The notes beneath the pieces were generated by a model. That model worked only from the letters and a program-made list of their open reading frames with translations. It made no database searches and was not told where the DNA came from. A stretch of 64,000 bases of DNA from Saprospiraceae bacterium (GTDB lineage: Bacteria; Bacteroidota; Bacteroidia; Chitinophagales; Saprospiraceae). Position numbers and translations under genes: made by a program. The stretch spans positions 1 through 64,000 of the forward strand of contig JAHDCG010000016.1 in NCBI GenBank assembly GCA_020629965.1, written 5' to 3'. This document shows, piece after piece, positions 46,124 to 53,291 of this stretch (position 1 is its first letter; each line of letters opens with the position of its first letter).

Positions 46124-46981
46124 ATGATTAGTTTTGAATTGACTGAACCGACGTTCAGCAAAAAAAAGACTTCGGACTACGAACTGTCCGTCCTGCTCGG
46201 GGCGGACAGTTTGTCGTATTGTATCACGGATAATAATCGGCTCGTGCTTTCGGTGGTTAAAGAGGATTTGCCCGAAGCAAAAGAAGGCGAAACCTACCCT
46301 ACCCGCGTCGAAAATTTGATACTGCGCAACACGCTTTTACAGCAAACTTACCGCCGCGTCAGCTTTGCAATCTTTAATACACTTTCTACTTTCATTCCCG
46401 AAAGGTTGTACGACAAAGCGCAACAAAATGTCTATATCGAGCGCATGCTGCGCCTGCCGGAGGGCGCGGAAACCCACCAAGATAAGGTGGCCGGCATCAA
46501 GGCACACAATGTGTATGCGACCGAAAAGGGTTTGATGCCCGTTTTGAAAACTTACTTCAGCGGCGCGACCATCCGGCACATTGTCACTCCGCTGACCGCC
46601 GCGCTGCGCCGCCGGTCACTGCTCGACGCAGAGCAGGAAAAGACGGTCTTTCTGAACGTCAACAGCGAGTGTCTGCAAATTTTTCTTTTCAACGCCGGCG
46701 AATTGCTGTTCTGCAATACCTTCTCCTACTCTTCCTCCAAAGATTTTATTTATTACGTGATGTTGGTTTATGACCAGTTCGGTTTGAAACCCGGCGACGT
46801 TCCCGTCGTATTAAGCGGTGATATTCTGACGGACTCGGAAATTTATCATTTGATTTATCGCTACATCAAGCAGGTAAAATTGATTGAGACACCCGAAAAT
46901 ATCAGCCTGAGCGGACAGTGGGTCAATCGACCGGCTCATCGGTTTTTTGATTTGTTTACGTTGGGGGCGGTGGACGGTTGA
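46124..46981 (+). CDS. DUF3822 family protein (actin-like fold, PilM-related)
   Basis: 285 residues from ATG 46124; the alternative upstream start at 46049 would translate the inverted repeat and is rejected. The beginning, ELSVLLGADSLSYCITDNNRLVLSV, and the middle VFLNVNSECLQIFLFNAGELLFCNTFSY and VVLSGDILTDSEIYHLIYRY match the DUF3822 pattern: two actin-like lobes with phosphate-loop-like strands, related to PilM/FtsA-type ASKHA proteins. Function is unknown in Bacteroidota. Its upstream partner has a single membrane helix, so the pair could resemble a PilM plus inner-membrane partner module (inference). The last residues AVDG and the TGA stop come from a 7-bp repeat tract. Confidence 0.8.
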   Translation: MISFELTEPTFSKKKTSDYELSVLLGADSLSYCITDNNRLVLSVVKEDLPEAKEGETYPTRVENLILRNTLLQQTYRRVSFAIFNTLSTFIPERLYDKAQQNVYIERMLRLPEGAETHQDKVAGIKAHNVYATEKGLMPVLKTYFSGATIRHIVTPLTAALRRRSLLDAEQEKTVFLNVNSECLQIFLFNAGELLFCNTFSYSSSKDFIYYVMLVYDQFGLKPGDVPVVLSGDILTDSEIYHLIYRYIKQVKLIETPENISLSGQWVNRPAHRFFDLFTLGAVDG

Positions 46982-46998
46982 CGGTGGATGGTGGACGG
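46966..46998 (+). repeat. 7-bp repeat tract overlapping the DUF3822 stop codon
   Basis: Units GGTGGAC, GGTTGAC, GGTGGAT, GGTGGAC. The stop TGA (46979-46981) is inside the unit GGTTGAC. G/T-rich in the mRNA sense. Confidence 0.88.
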
Positions 46999-47131
46999 AA
47001 AAGAACTTTGCTTCAAATCAATTTTCTTTTCACATGAGTATCTGTTTCCTGTTTTTTTTTGAAAGATTTTTTATGCAAATCAAATTTAGCGATGATGTTA
47101 ATTTAATGAAAACTAACGAAGTCAGAGCAGA

Positions 47132-47170
47132 AGTCTAACGTCTAAAATCTAACGTCCAACGTCTCTAATC
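47132..47170 (+). repeat. 7-bp repeat tract upstream of the small membrane ORF
   Basis: Units GTCTAAC, GTCTAAA, ATCTAAC, GTCCAAC, GTCTCTA lie 9 bp before ATG 47179. Confidence 0.7.
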
Positions 47171-47178
47171 CAATCAAT

Positions 47179-47325
47179 ATGACCGATTTTGATACACCAC
47201 CCGCTTCCGAAGACGATGACTCTCCGCCGATTTTTCGGGACTGGAGTACGCTTTACGCAATCGTCCTGATTTTGCACGCCTGTTTGATTTTCTCATTCTA
47301 TTTGTTCACGGCTTATTATAATTGA
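47179..47325 (+). CDS. Small single-helix membrane protein paired with SSS symporter
   Basis: 48 residues from ATG 47179 to TGA 47325. An acidic N-terminus (MTDFDTPPASEDDDSPP) is followed by RDWSTLYAIVLILHACLIFSFYLF, one membrane helix with TAYYN at the end. I recall small proteins of this shape directly upstream of sodium:solute symporter genes in Bacteroidota, where a role as an accessory subunit is plausible but unproven. It is 74 bp upstream of the symporter gene on the same strand. Its 3' end overlaps the -33 element of the symporter promoter. Confidence 0.7.
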   Translation: MTDFDTPPASEDDDSPPIFRDWSTLYAIVLILHACLIFSFYLFTAYYN

Positions 47326-47333
47326 TATATTTG
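47301..47333 (+). promoter_or_regulatory. Bacteroidota-type promoter of the SSS symporter
   Basis: TTTG at 47301-47304 and TATATTTG at 47326-47333 fit the -33/-7 pair with 21-bp spacing. Initiation would be near 47339, giving a leader of about 60 nt. Confidence 0.55.
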
Positions 47334-47399
47334 TCTCAAAAGAAAATTTCGGAAAGGTAAAAGGAGGCACGGAAAAATTCACAACTACAACTCAACACT

Positions 47400-49112
47400 A
47401 TGCACCCGATTGACTGGGCAATAATGATTGCCGTGCTTACCGCTATCGTTCTGTACGGCATTTACAAAACCCGCAAGATTAACTCCATGAAGTCTTACCT
47501 GCGCGGCGACCGCGACCTGCCCTGGTGGACTATCGGGCTGTCGGTCATGGCAACGCAGGCGAGTGCGGTGACTTTTCTTTCCACGCCGGGGCAAGCATTT
47601 GAAGAAGGTATGGGATTCGCGCAATTTTACTTCGGGATGCCGATTGCAATGGTGTTGCTTTGCATTTTCGTGCTGCCGATTTACTACAAACTCAACGTTT
47701 ATACCGCTTACGAATATCTGGAAGGTCGCTTCGACCTCAAAACGCGGACGCTGACAGCCATACTTTTTCTGATACAGCGCGGCATGGCGGCGGGCATTAC
47801 GATTTACGCGCCGGCGATTATATTGTCGTCGATTATGGGCTGGTCGCTGTATATTACCATCATTTTTATCGGATTTATCGTGATTTTTTACACGGTTTCG
47901 GGCGGTACGAAGGCGGTGAGTGTGACGCAAAAGCAGCAGATGATTGTCATCCTGACGGGAATGGTAGCGGCGGCTTTAATTTTGATTTATAAATTACCGG
48001 CAAATATCAGCTTCGACGATGTGCTGGAAGTAGCGGGAAAAACGGGGCGTTTGGAAGTGATAAATTTTGATTTTGATTTGAATAATAAATACACGATTTG
48101 GACGGGCATGCTGGGCGGTGTCTTTCTTTTCCTCTCTTATTTCGGAACCGACCAATCACAGGTGCAACGTTATTTATCCGGCAAATCTCTGGCACAAAGC
48201 CGACTCGGTTTGTTGTTTAACGGTATTTTTAAAGTGCCGATGCAGTTTTTGGTGTTGTTTACGGGAATTTTGGTTTTCGTATTTTTTCAATTCGAAAAAC
48301 CGCCTTTGCACTTTAACGAAGCCAACGTGCGCATCGTCGAAAGTTCGGAATATGCGGAAGATTATGCCGCCATTGAAGACATTTACAATCAAGTCCACGC
48401 CGAAAAAGAGGTCGCGGCATTCGTGCTGACCGACGCGGTAGAAAGCGGAACGGAGGAAGAAATTACGGCAGCGGAGCAGAAATTTAACGGATTGCTGTTG
48501 ACCCAAAAACAACTGCAGAACGCCGCCAAAGAAGTTATCCTCAAAGCGGATAACAGCTTGGAAACCCGCGACACCGACTACGTTTTTATCACTTTCATTA
48601 TGAATTATCTGCCCGTCGGCATGGTCGGGCTGTTGATTGCCGTCATTTTTTCGGCGGCGATGTCCTCGACTTCATCGGAGCTGAATGCGTTGGCAACTAC
48701 CTCCGTCATCGACCTGTACAAACGCAGCGTGGCCACCGATAAGAGCGACAAACACTACCTGTTTGCTTCCAAATTTCTGACCATCGTATGGGGTTTAATT
48801 GCTTTATTTTTCGCCGTTTTCGCCTCGCTTTTCGACAATTTAATCGAAGCCGTCAACATCGTCGGCTCGGTTTTTTACGGCTCTATCCTCGGCATTTTCG
48901 TCGTGGCTTTTTTCTTCAAAAAAATCGGCGGCACGGCGGTCTTTATCGGGGCGGTGATTGCGGAAATACTGGTGATTACGCTGTTTTTAATGGACAGATT
49001 TGAAGTGATTGATTTGGCTTACCTGTGGCTGAATTTTATCGGCTGCTTACTGGTAATTTTCTTTGCGTCACTGGTACATGCGGGAACGGAGACGGAGTTC
49101 AGACGGTCGTAA
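47400..49112 (+). CDS. Sodium:solute symporter (SSS family)
   Basis: 570 residues, about 13-14 membrane helices. SSS signatures: DWAIMIAVLTAIVLYGIYKTRK at the start, the DLPWWTIGLSVMATQASAVTFLSTPGQAFEEGMGF unwound helix region, FLSYFGTDQSQVQRYLSGKS in the middle, and FSAAMSSTSSELNALATTSVIDLYKR near residue 420, typical of the sodium-binding end of the core. An unusual charged insert of about 80 residues (about 300-385, rich in Glu and Ala) sits between helices; it is not the usual short loop, so substrate or regulation may differ. It imports an organic solute (sugar, amino acid, nucleoside or sialic acid class) with sodium; the substrate is not predictable. It lies downstream of the small membrane ORF. 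Confidence 0.92.
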   Translation: MHPIDWAIMIAVLTAIVLYGIYKTRKINSMKSYLRGDRDLPWWTIGLSVMATQASAVTFLSTPGQAFEEGMGFAQFYFGMPIAMVLLCIFVLPIYYKLNVYTAYEYLEGRFDLKTRTLTAILFLIQRGMAAGITIYAPAIILSSIMGWSLYITIIFIGFIVIFYTVSGGTKAVSVTQKQQMIVILTGMVAAALILIYKLPANISFDDVLEVAGKTGRLEVINFDFDLNNKYTIWTGMLGGVFLFLSYFGTDQSQVQRYLSGKSLAQSRLGLLFNGIFKVPMQFLVLFTGILVFVFFQFEKPPLHFNEANVRIVESSEYAEDYAAIEDIYNQVHAEKEVAAFVLTDAVESGTEEEITAAEQKFNGLLLTQKQLQNAAKEVILKADNSLETRDTDYVFITFIMNYLPVGMVGLLIAVIFSAAMSSTSSELNALATTSVIDLYKRSVATDKSDKHYLFASKFLTIVWGLIALFFAVFASLFDNLIEAVNIVGSVFYGSILGIFVVAFFFKKIGGTAVFIGAVIAEILVITLFLMDRFEVIDLAYLWLNFIGCLLVIFFASLVHAGTETEFRRS

Positions 49113-49133
49113 ATCGCTTTAAAATTAAACTGA

Positions 49134-49385
49134 ACGGAAGAAAAAAATCTAAAAGAAATACCGACCGCTGAATTGCGGAAAAAAGTCGAGCGGTTCAAGT
49201 TCATTTTCGGCATCTTTCTGATTGTCGTAAGTTATTTGGCTTACAGTATTTTTGAAAGTCATACCGCAGAAGAAGAATTGAGCCTGTTCCGAGTCCTTTT
49301 CCTATTCGCGGCATTAGGCGCAATATTTTCGGCACACAAAAAATACGCAGAGATGAAAGAAGAATTGGAAATGAGAAAAGACTAA
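49134..49385 (+). CDS. Small membrane protein, start codon uncertain
   Basis: The frame reads TEEKNLKEIPTAELRKKVERFKFIFGIFLIVVSYLAYSIF and then a second membrane helix and KKYAEMKEELEMRKD. The best N-terminus by similarity to short Bacteroidota two-helix proteins (KEIPTAELRKKV-type) begins at 49134 with ACG, since the nearest ATG-free alternative is TTG at 49173. A missing or mutated ATG, or an ACG start, is possible. About 70-83 residues, with two membrane helices. It follows the symporter by 21 bp. Function unknown. Confidence 0.5.
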   Translation, partial: TEEKNLKEIPTAELRKKVERFKFIFGIFLIVVSYLAYSIFESHTAEEELSLFRVLFLFAALGAIFSAHKKYAEMKEELEMRKD

Positions 49386-49429
49386 AAAAAACGGTAACGA
49401 AGCACAAAACCTCGTTACCGTTTTTTTTT
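49384..49429. terminator. Bidirectional terminator between the small membrane gene and SulP
   Basis: AAAACGGTAACGA and TCGTTACCGTTTT form a perfect 13-bp stem with an 11-nt loop and A/T tails. It overlaps the last bases of the plus-strand stop. Confidence 0.9.
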
Positions 49430-49439
49430 AAGCAGCGCA

Positions 49440-49476
49440 CCCGTCCACCGTCAACCGTACCACCGTTCACCGTCTC
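49440..49476 (-). repeat. 7-bp repeat tract abutting the SulP stop
   Basis: Units CCGTCCA, CCGTCAA, CCGTACCA and CCGTTCA end at the stop codon at 49477-49479. G/U-rich in the mRNA sense. It lies between the stop and the terminator. Confidence 0.88.
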
Positions 49477-51021
49477 TCAAACATCCGTCACCAGCTTATA
49501 CTTCGGGTCTTCCAAAACATTCACGTCGATGATTTTATCCGCATTTGCCAACAGGCGGCGGCAGTCCTGACTCAAGTGTTTGAGGTGTACCGTTTTGCCC
49601 TGTTTTTGGTAGCGTTCCGTGATTTTATTCAGGGCTTCGATTGCGGACATGTCCACTACCCTGCTTTCCGCAAAGTCGATGACCACTTCGTCCGGGTCGT
49701 TGAGCACATCGAATTTTGAGTTAAAAACCGACACCGAACCGAAGAAAAGCGGACCGTAAATTTCGTAGTATTTCACGCCGTTTTCGTCCGTACGCTTGCG
49801 GGCGCGAATGCGTTTGGCATTGTCCCAGGCAAAAACGAGCGCCGCGATAATGACCCCGACAATAACCGCCACGGCGAGATTGTGCAAAATCGCCGTCACC
49901 AAAGTCACCAAAACCATCACAAAAATATCGGATTTCGGCATCTTGTTAACCGTGCGGAAACTCGCCCACTCAAACGTTCCGATGGCCACCATAATCATCA
50001 GTCCGGTCAAAGCCGCCATCGGCATCTGCTCGATGAGTGAGGCCCCGAACATGATGAAAACCAACAACATCAGCGAAGCAAAAATGCCCGACAAACGCGC
50101 CCGCGCCCCCGCCGATACGTTAATCAAACTCTGACCAATCATCGCACAGCCGCCCATGCCCGAGAAAAAACCCGAGCAAACGTTGGCGATACCCTGTGCG
50201 ACAGCTTCCTTATTGCCGCGTCCGCGGGTCTCGGTAATTTCGTCAATGATGTTAAGCGTCAGCAGACTTTCAATCAAACCGACCGCCGCCATAATTCCCG
50301 CATAAGGCAAAATGAGCACCAGTGTGTCCCAACTCCAAATAATATCCGGAATGTGAAAAGGCGGGAAACTGCCCGCAATGCCGTCTTCACCCGAGCGCAA
50401 CACGATGTCTCTGACCGTCGTCGTGTCGATATTCAACGCCGCCACAATACCCCAGATGGTCAAAATTGCCACCAAAGAACTCGGAACAGCTTTGGTCAAT
50501 TTCGGCAAACCCCAGATGATTAACATTGTCAGCAGCACCAAACCGCCGAAAATCAACAACGGCGTACCCGTCAGCCAATTTCCGCTGCCGTCCTGAAATT
50601 GCGCCAACTGCGAAGTACCGATAATAATCGCCAAACCGTTGACAAACCCGAAAATCACCGGATGCGGCACCAGACGCATCAATTTTCCGAGCTTCATAAA
50701 ACCCGCCGCCATCTGAATGATACCCGCCAAAATGACTGTGGCAAAGATGTATTCAACGCCGTGCGTTTTTGCCAACACTACCAAAACGACCGCCACTGCG
50801 CCCGTCGCGCCCGAAATCATGCCCGGTCTGCCGCCCAATACGGAAGTCACAAAACCCATGACGAATGCCGCGTACAGCCCCGTCAAAGGCGACAAACCCG
50901 CAATCATGGCAAAGGCAACCGCCTCCGGAATGAGTGCCAAAGCCACCGTCAAACCCGACAGGATTTCGGTTTTGTAATCGACTTTTTGGGAAAAATCAAA
51001 GAGATTCAAATATTTAGTCAT
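49477..51021 (-). CDS. SulP family anion transporter with STAS domain
   Basis: 514 residues. The SulP membrane part has about 12-14 helices with the family opening ILSGLTVALALIPEAVAFAMIAGLSPLTGLYAAFVMGFVTSVLGGRPGMISGATGAVAVVL, PHPVIFGFVNGLAI, and ESLLTLNIIDEITETRGRGNKEAVAQGIANVCSGFFSGMGGCAMIGQS. Residues about 430-514 form a cytoplasmic STAS domain (VVIDFAESRVVDMSAIEALNKI). Family members move sulfate, bicarbonate or dicarboxylates; the cargo cannot be chosen here. It is monocistronic, with a 7-bp tract and terminator behind it and a possible minus-strand TACCTTTG at 51296-51303 upstream. Confidence 0.93.
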   Translation of the reverse strand: MTKYLNLFDFSQKVDYKTEILSGLTVALALIPEAVAFAMIAGLSPLTGLYAAFVMGFVTSVLGGRPGMISGATGAVAVVLVVLAKTHGVEYIFATVILAGIIQMAAGFMKLGKLMRLVPHPVIFGFVNGLAIIIGTSQLAQFQDGSGNWLTGTPLLIFGGLVLLTMLIIWGLPKLTKAVPSSLVAILTIWGIVAALNIDTTTVRDIVLRSGEDGIAGSFPPFHIPDIIWSWDTLVLILPYAGIMAAVGLIESLLTLNIIDEITETRGRGNKEAVAQGIANVCSGFFSGMGGCAMIGQSLINVSAGARARLSGIFASLMLLVFIMFGASLIEQMPMAALTGLMIMVAIGTFEWASFRTVNKMPKSDIFVMVLVTLVTAILHNLAVAVIVGVIIAALVFAWDNAKRIRARKRTDENGVKYYEIYGPLFFGSVSVFNSKFDVLNDPDEVVIDFAESRVVDMSAIEALNKITERYQKQGKTVHLKHLSQDCRRLLANADKIIDVNVLEDPKYKLVTDV

Positions 51022-51295
51022 CGTGTAAAATGTAAGATTTGTAACAGATTTTTTTTATTTGCTTGTTTAAAAGTTTAGGGGGTTTAGGCGTTTAAAAGCC
51101 TCTCGCGGCTAAGGTATCGAGCAAAACCGCACAACACTTGCGTTCTGACGTATTTATTGGTTTTCCAAAATAAACAAGCCTTCCTGCGGACGCATTGCAC
51201 GCAAAAAGGCAACTTAACAACAATCGTTTTTTGTGATTATCGGTGGCGGAAAGTAATATTCGGCTGTAAAAAAGGACGGTTTTTCAAATCGGGCG

Positions 51296-51303
51296 CAAAG
51301 GTA
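51296..51303 (-). promoter_or_regulatory. Possible -7 element of the SulP gene
   Basis: In the minus sense this is TACCTTTG, matching TAnnTTTG, about 275 nt before the SulP start. No well-spaced -33 TTG was found, and the leader would be long. Confidence 0.3.
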
Positions 51304-51399
51304 GGTTTATTTACGCAAGGAAAAGAGTTAAAGTTGTTTTTTTAGCTGCCCGTTTAGCTTCAATGCCGGAAAAATCTCTAAATATTGCGTTAATATTTT

Positions 51400-51407
51400 T
51401 AACTTTG
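51400..51407 (+). promoter_or_regulatory. -7 element upstream of trxA
   Basis: TAACTTTG fits TAnnTTTG and lies 136 nt before ATG 51544. The nearest TTG (51385-51387) is only 12 bp upstream, which is a poor -33 spacing. Confidence 0.4.
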
Positions 51408-51543
51408 ATTTTAATCACAAAACCTTTCCCAAAGTTGCGGCGTTTTTTAAACAGACTCCGCGCCGAAAGGTCGAGCCGACTCAAACTAAAATTACAGAAG
51501 ATGCCCGTCATCTTTTCTCATTTAATTTAAAAAATAAAATATT

Positions 51544-51864
51544 ATGGCATTTGAATTCACGGATGCAAATTTCCAAGAGGCAGCATTAGAAGGCGGCGTC
51601 AGCGTCGTAGATTTTTGGGCGGAATGGTGCGGTCCCTGCCGCATGGTGACTCCGATTATCGACGAACTCGCAGGAGAATACGAAGGCAAAGCGACCATCG
51701 GTAAAGTCAATGTGGACAACAACGCGGAGGTCTCTCGCAAGTACGGGGTGCGCAGTATTCCGACAATTTTGATTATCAAAGACGGCGAAATCGTCGATAA
51801 ACACGTCGGTACGATTACTAAATCGGCTTTGCAGGAGAAAATCGACACTGCTTTAGCGAACTAA
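51544..51864 (+). CDS. trxA: Thioredoxin
   Basis: 106 residues, the normal length of a thioredoxin 1. Redox motif WCGPC at 28-32 in FWAEWCGPC, cis-proline in SIPT (Pro 73), and the usual ending GTITKSALQEKIDTAL. It is a small cytoplasmic protein that reduces disulfides using thioredoxin reductase and NADPH. It lacks a signal peptide. It is monocistronic, with a strong terminator immediately after the stop and a 7-bp repeat tract beyond it. Confidence 0.96.
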   Translation: MAFEFTDANFQEAALEGGVSVVDFWAEWCGPCRMVTPIIDELAGEYEGKATIGKVNVDNNAEVSRKYGVRSIPTILIIKDGEIVDKHVGTITKSALQEKIDTALAN

Positions 51865-51906
51865 AAAAAAGCGGCTGTTTCGTTACCGAAACAGCCGCTT
51901 TTTTTT
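51863..51906 (+). terminator. Intrinsic terminator of trxA
   Basis: GCGGCTGTTTCG (51871-51882) and CGAAACAGCCGC (51887-51898) form a perfect 12-bp stem with a TTAC loop, with A and T tails on both sides. Confidence 0.92.
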
Positions 51907-51936
51907 GGTTGATGGTTGATGGTTGTCAGTTGATGG
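51907..51936 (+). repeat. 7-bp repeat tract after the trxA terminator
   Basis: Units GGTTGAT, GGTTGAT, GGTTGTC, AGTTGAT run directly on from the T tail of the terminator, in the trxA sense. Confidence 0.82.
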
Positions 51937-51997
51937 AAAGTAAGGAATTTTTGCATGTTCTCGTTTGGGTTATCATGTGTTACGGAGTACTTTCCTA

Positions 51998-52315
51998 TCA
52001 TTTCCGTCGCCCCGTTACCAAACGCATGGCGAAAATGATTAGAATTGCGCCCAGCGTTCCCGATAAAATCATGCCGACGATATTTTGCGGCACTTTTACT
52101 CCGAATGTATCATAAATCGTGCGCACGATGCCCGCCCCGGGTTCGATGCCAAGCCAATTAAAAATCATGCCGCCGACCACCGCGCCTGCGATGCCGAGAA
52201 TGGTATTAACTAAAAATCCGCTGTTGGCGCCGCTCATAATGCGTGATGCCAATCCGCCGCAGACCGCCCCGACGAGTACCATGACGACTATTTTGATGAT
52301 TTGTGGAGAATCCAT
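51998..52315 (-). CDS. GlsB/YeaQ/YmgE family membrane protein
   Basis: 105 residues from ATG 52315 (the upstream ATG at 52378 adds an atypical Asn-rich tail and is rejected). Three predicted helices with many glycines: IVVMVLVGAVCGGLASRIM, VNTILGIAGAVVGGMIFNWLGI, and VGMILSGTLGAILIIFAMRLV. This is the transglycosylase-associated/GlsB family of small inner-membrane proteins, linked to stress in other bacteria. Its role here is unknown. Confidence 0.85.
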   Translation of the reverse strand: MDSPQIIKIVVMVLVGAVCGGLASRIMSGANSGFLVNTILGIAGAVVGGMIFNWLGIEPGAGIVRTIYDTFGVKVPQNIVGMILSGTLGAILIIFAMRLVTGRRK

Positions 52316-52408
52316 GTTTTTTTTGTTTGAGTAGTTAGTAAAATTTGCTTGGTTTGCATTGTAAATTTCTCGCGGCAAAGCTAAGGAAATTTACGGAACG
52401 TCGGCACT

Positions 52409-53080
52409 TTACTGCAATACTCTGCTGACCGCCTTCACTATCAAATCCGCCGTCGTGTAACCGTTGGAAACCAAATAATAATCCTCGCCCTTGCGTAAAA
52501 TCAAACTCGGAAAACCGCGCACGCCCATCGACTCAGACAATTGAAAATCCACTTTCACCAAGGCCTTCATCGCCTCGGAGGCAAATTTTTCTTTAAATTC
52601 TTCCGGATCCAAGCCGTACTTTTTTACAAGCGGCAAGTAGCTTTCCACCGTATTCATATTCGCATTTTTTTCGTAAAAGAGCGTTTGCAAATCCGCGAAA
52701 AAATCTAACTCAATACCGGGTTTCATGCTGCGCACCACATGCACGGCACGCGACGGCGGCTCGGTGTCATAGACATAATCTTCCTGCAAAATCTCGTAAG
52801 AAAACGGCTGTCCGCTGCGCTCGTGCACCTCTCGCCAATGACCGCGCAAAAAGCCGGCGAGGTCTTGCATCGTTTCGGTATTATAAGGTCGCAGCCCGCC
52901 CGTAACTACCTGTATATCAACCTTTTCTTTCAGTTCATTTACAGCCTTACTCAACTCGGGCGCAAAGCCGTAGCACCATGAACACATCGGGTCGCCGACA
53001 TAAATTAAAATGGGTTTTTCTTGAGCGGTAGTCGTGTTTTGCATGAGGAGTGTTGTGATTAAAATCAGGAGATATTTCAT
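52409..53080 (-). CDS. DsbA family (FrnE-like) secreted disulfide oxidoreductase
   Basis: 223 residues from ATG 53080; the ATG at 53140 would translate the 9-bp repeat tract and is rejected. Signal peptide LLILITTLLMQNTTTA, then ILIYVGDPMCSWCYGF with the CxxC at Cys 33 and Cys 36, and the cis-proline loop GVRGFPSLI near residue 190. The layout matches the DsbA/FrnE group with a helical insert. It should form or shuffle disulfides in the periplasm, useful for the Cys-rich secreted proteins of this region (inference). A -7-like box lies upstream of the tract, so the tract would be in its leader. Confidence 0.88.
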   Translation of the reverse strand: MKYLLILITTLLMQNTTTAQEKPILIYVGDPMCSWCYGFAPELSKAVNELKEKVDIQVVTGGLRPYNTETMQDLAGFLRGHWREVHERSGQPFSYEILQEDYVYDTEPPSRAVHVVRSMKPGIELDFFADLQTLFYEKNANMNTVESYLPLVKKYGLDPEEFKEKFASEAMKALVKVDFQLSESMGVRGFPSLILRKGEDYYLVSNGYTTADLIVKAVSRVLQ

Positions 53081-53088
53081 TGGATTTT

Positions 53089-53131
53089 GGTTTGTGTTGT
53101 TTGAATTGTTGGAATTGTTTGAGTCGTCTCG
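53089..53131. repeat. 9-bp repeat tract in the presumed leader of the DsbA-like gene
   Basis: Units GTTTGTGTT, GTTTGAATT, GTTGGAATT, GTTTGAGTC on the plus strand, ending 8 bp before the start codon of the minus-strand gene. Here the C/A-rich strand is in the mRNA, opposite to the stop-linked tracts. Confidence 0.8.
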
Positions 53132-53137
53132 GTGACG

Positions 53138-53145
53138 CAAATTTA
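53138..53145 (-). promoter_or_regulatory. -7 element of the DsbA-like gene
   Basis: In the minus sense TAAATTTG fits TAnnTTTG and is 57 nt upstream of the start. No -33 TTG is seen at the usual spacing. Confidence 0.4.
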
Positions 53146-53255
53146 CCGTTTTTTTATACAGAAAAGCACCACTTTGTACAAACGCGGGAAAACGCGTCTC
53201 CGCGCAAATTAAAACCCAAATTTTCGCAGCAAAAAAATTAAAGCGAAAAGCCCCC

Positions 53256-53291
53256 CCGTCAACCGTCCACCCTAAAACCGTCCACCGTCAA
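53256..53291 (-). repeat. 7-bp repeat tract overlapping the PBP1C stop codon
   Basis: Units CCGTCAA, CCGTCCA and CCGTCAA lie at the 3' end of PBP1C. The stop (53288-53290) is the TCA inside CCGTCAA. A run of seven C precedes the tract on the plus strand. Confidence 0.88.

Noticed and set aside
46947-47138. 63-codon plus-strand frame after DUF3822
   Set aside because: It starts within the DUF3822 end, is largely repeat-tract translation, and has no plausible protein features.
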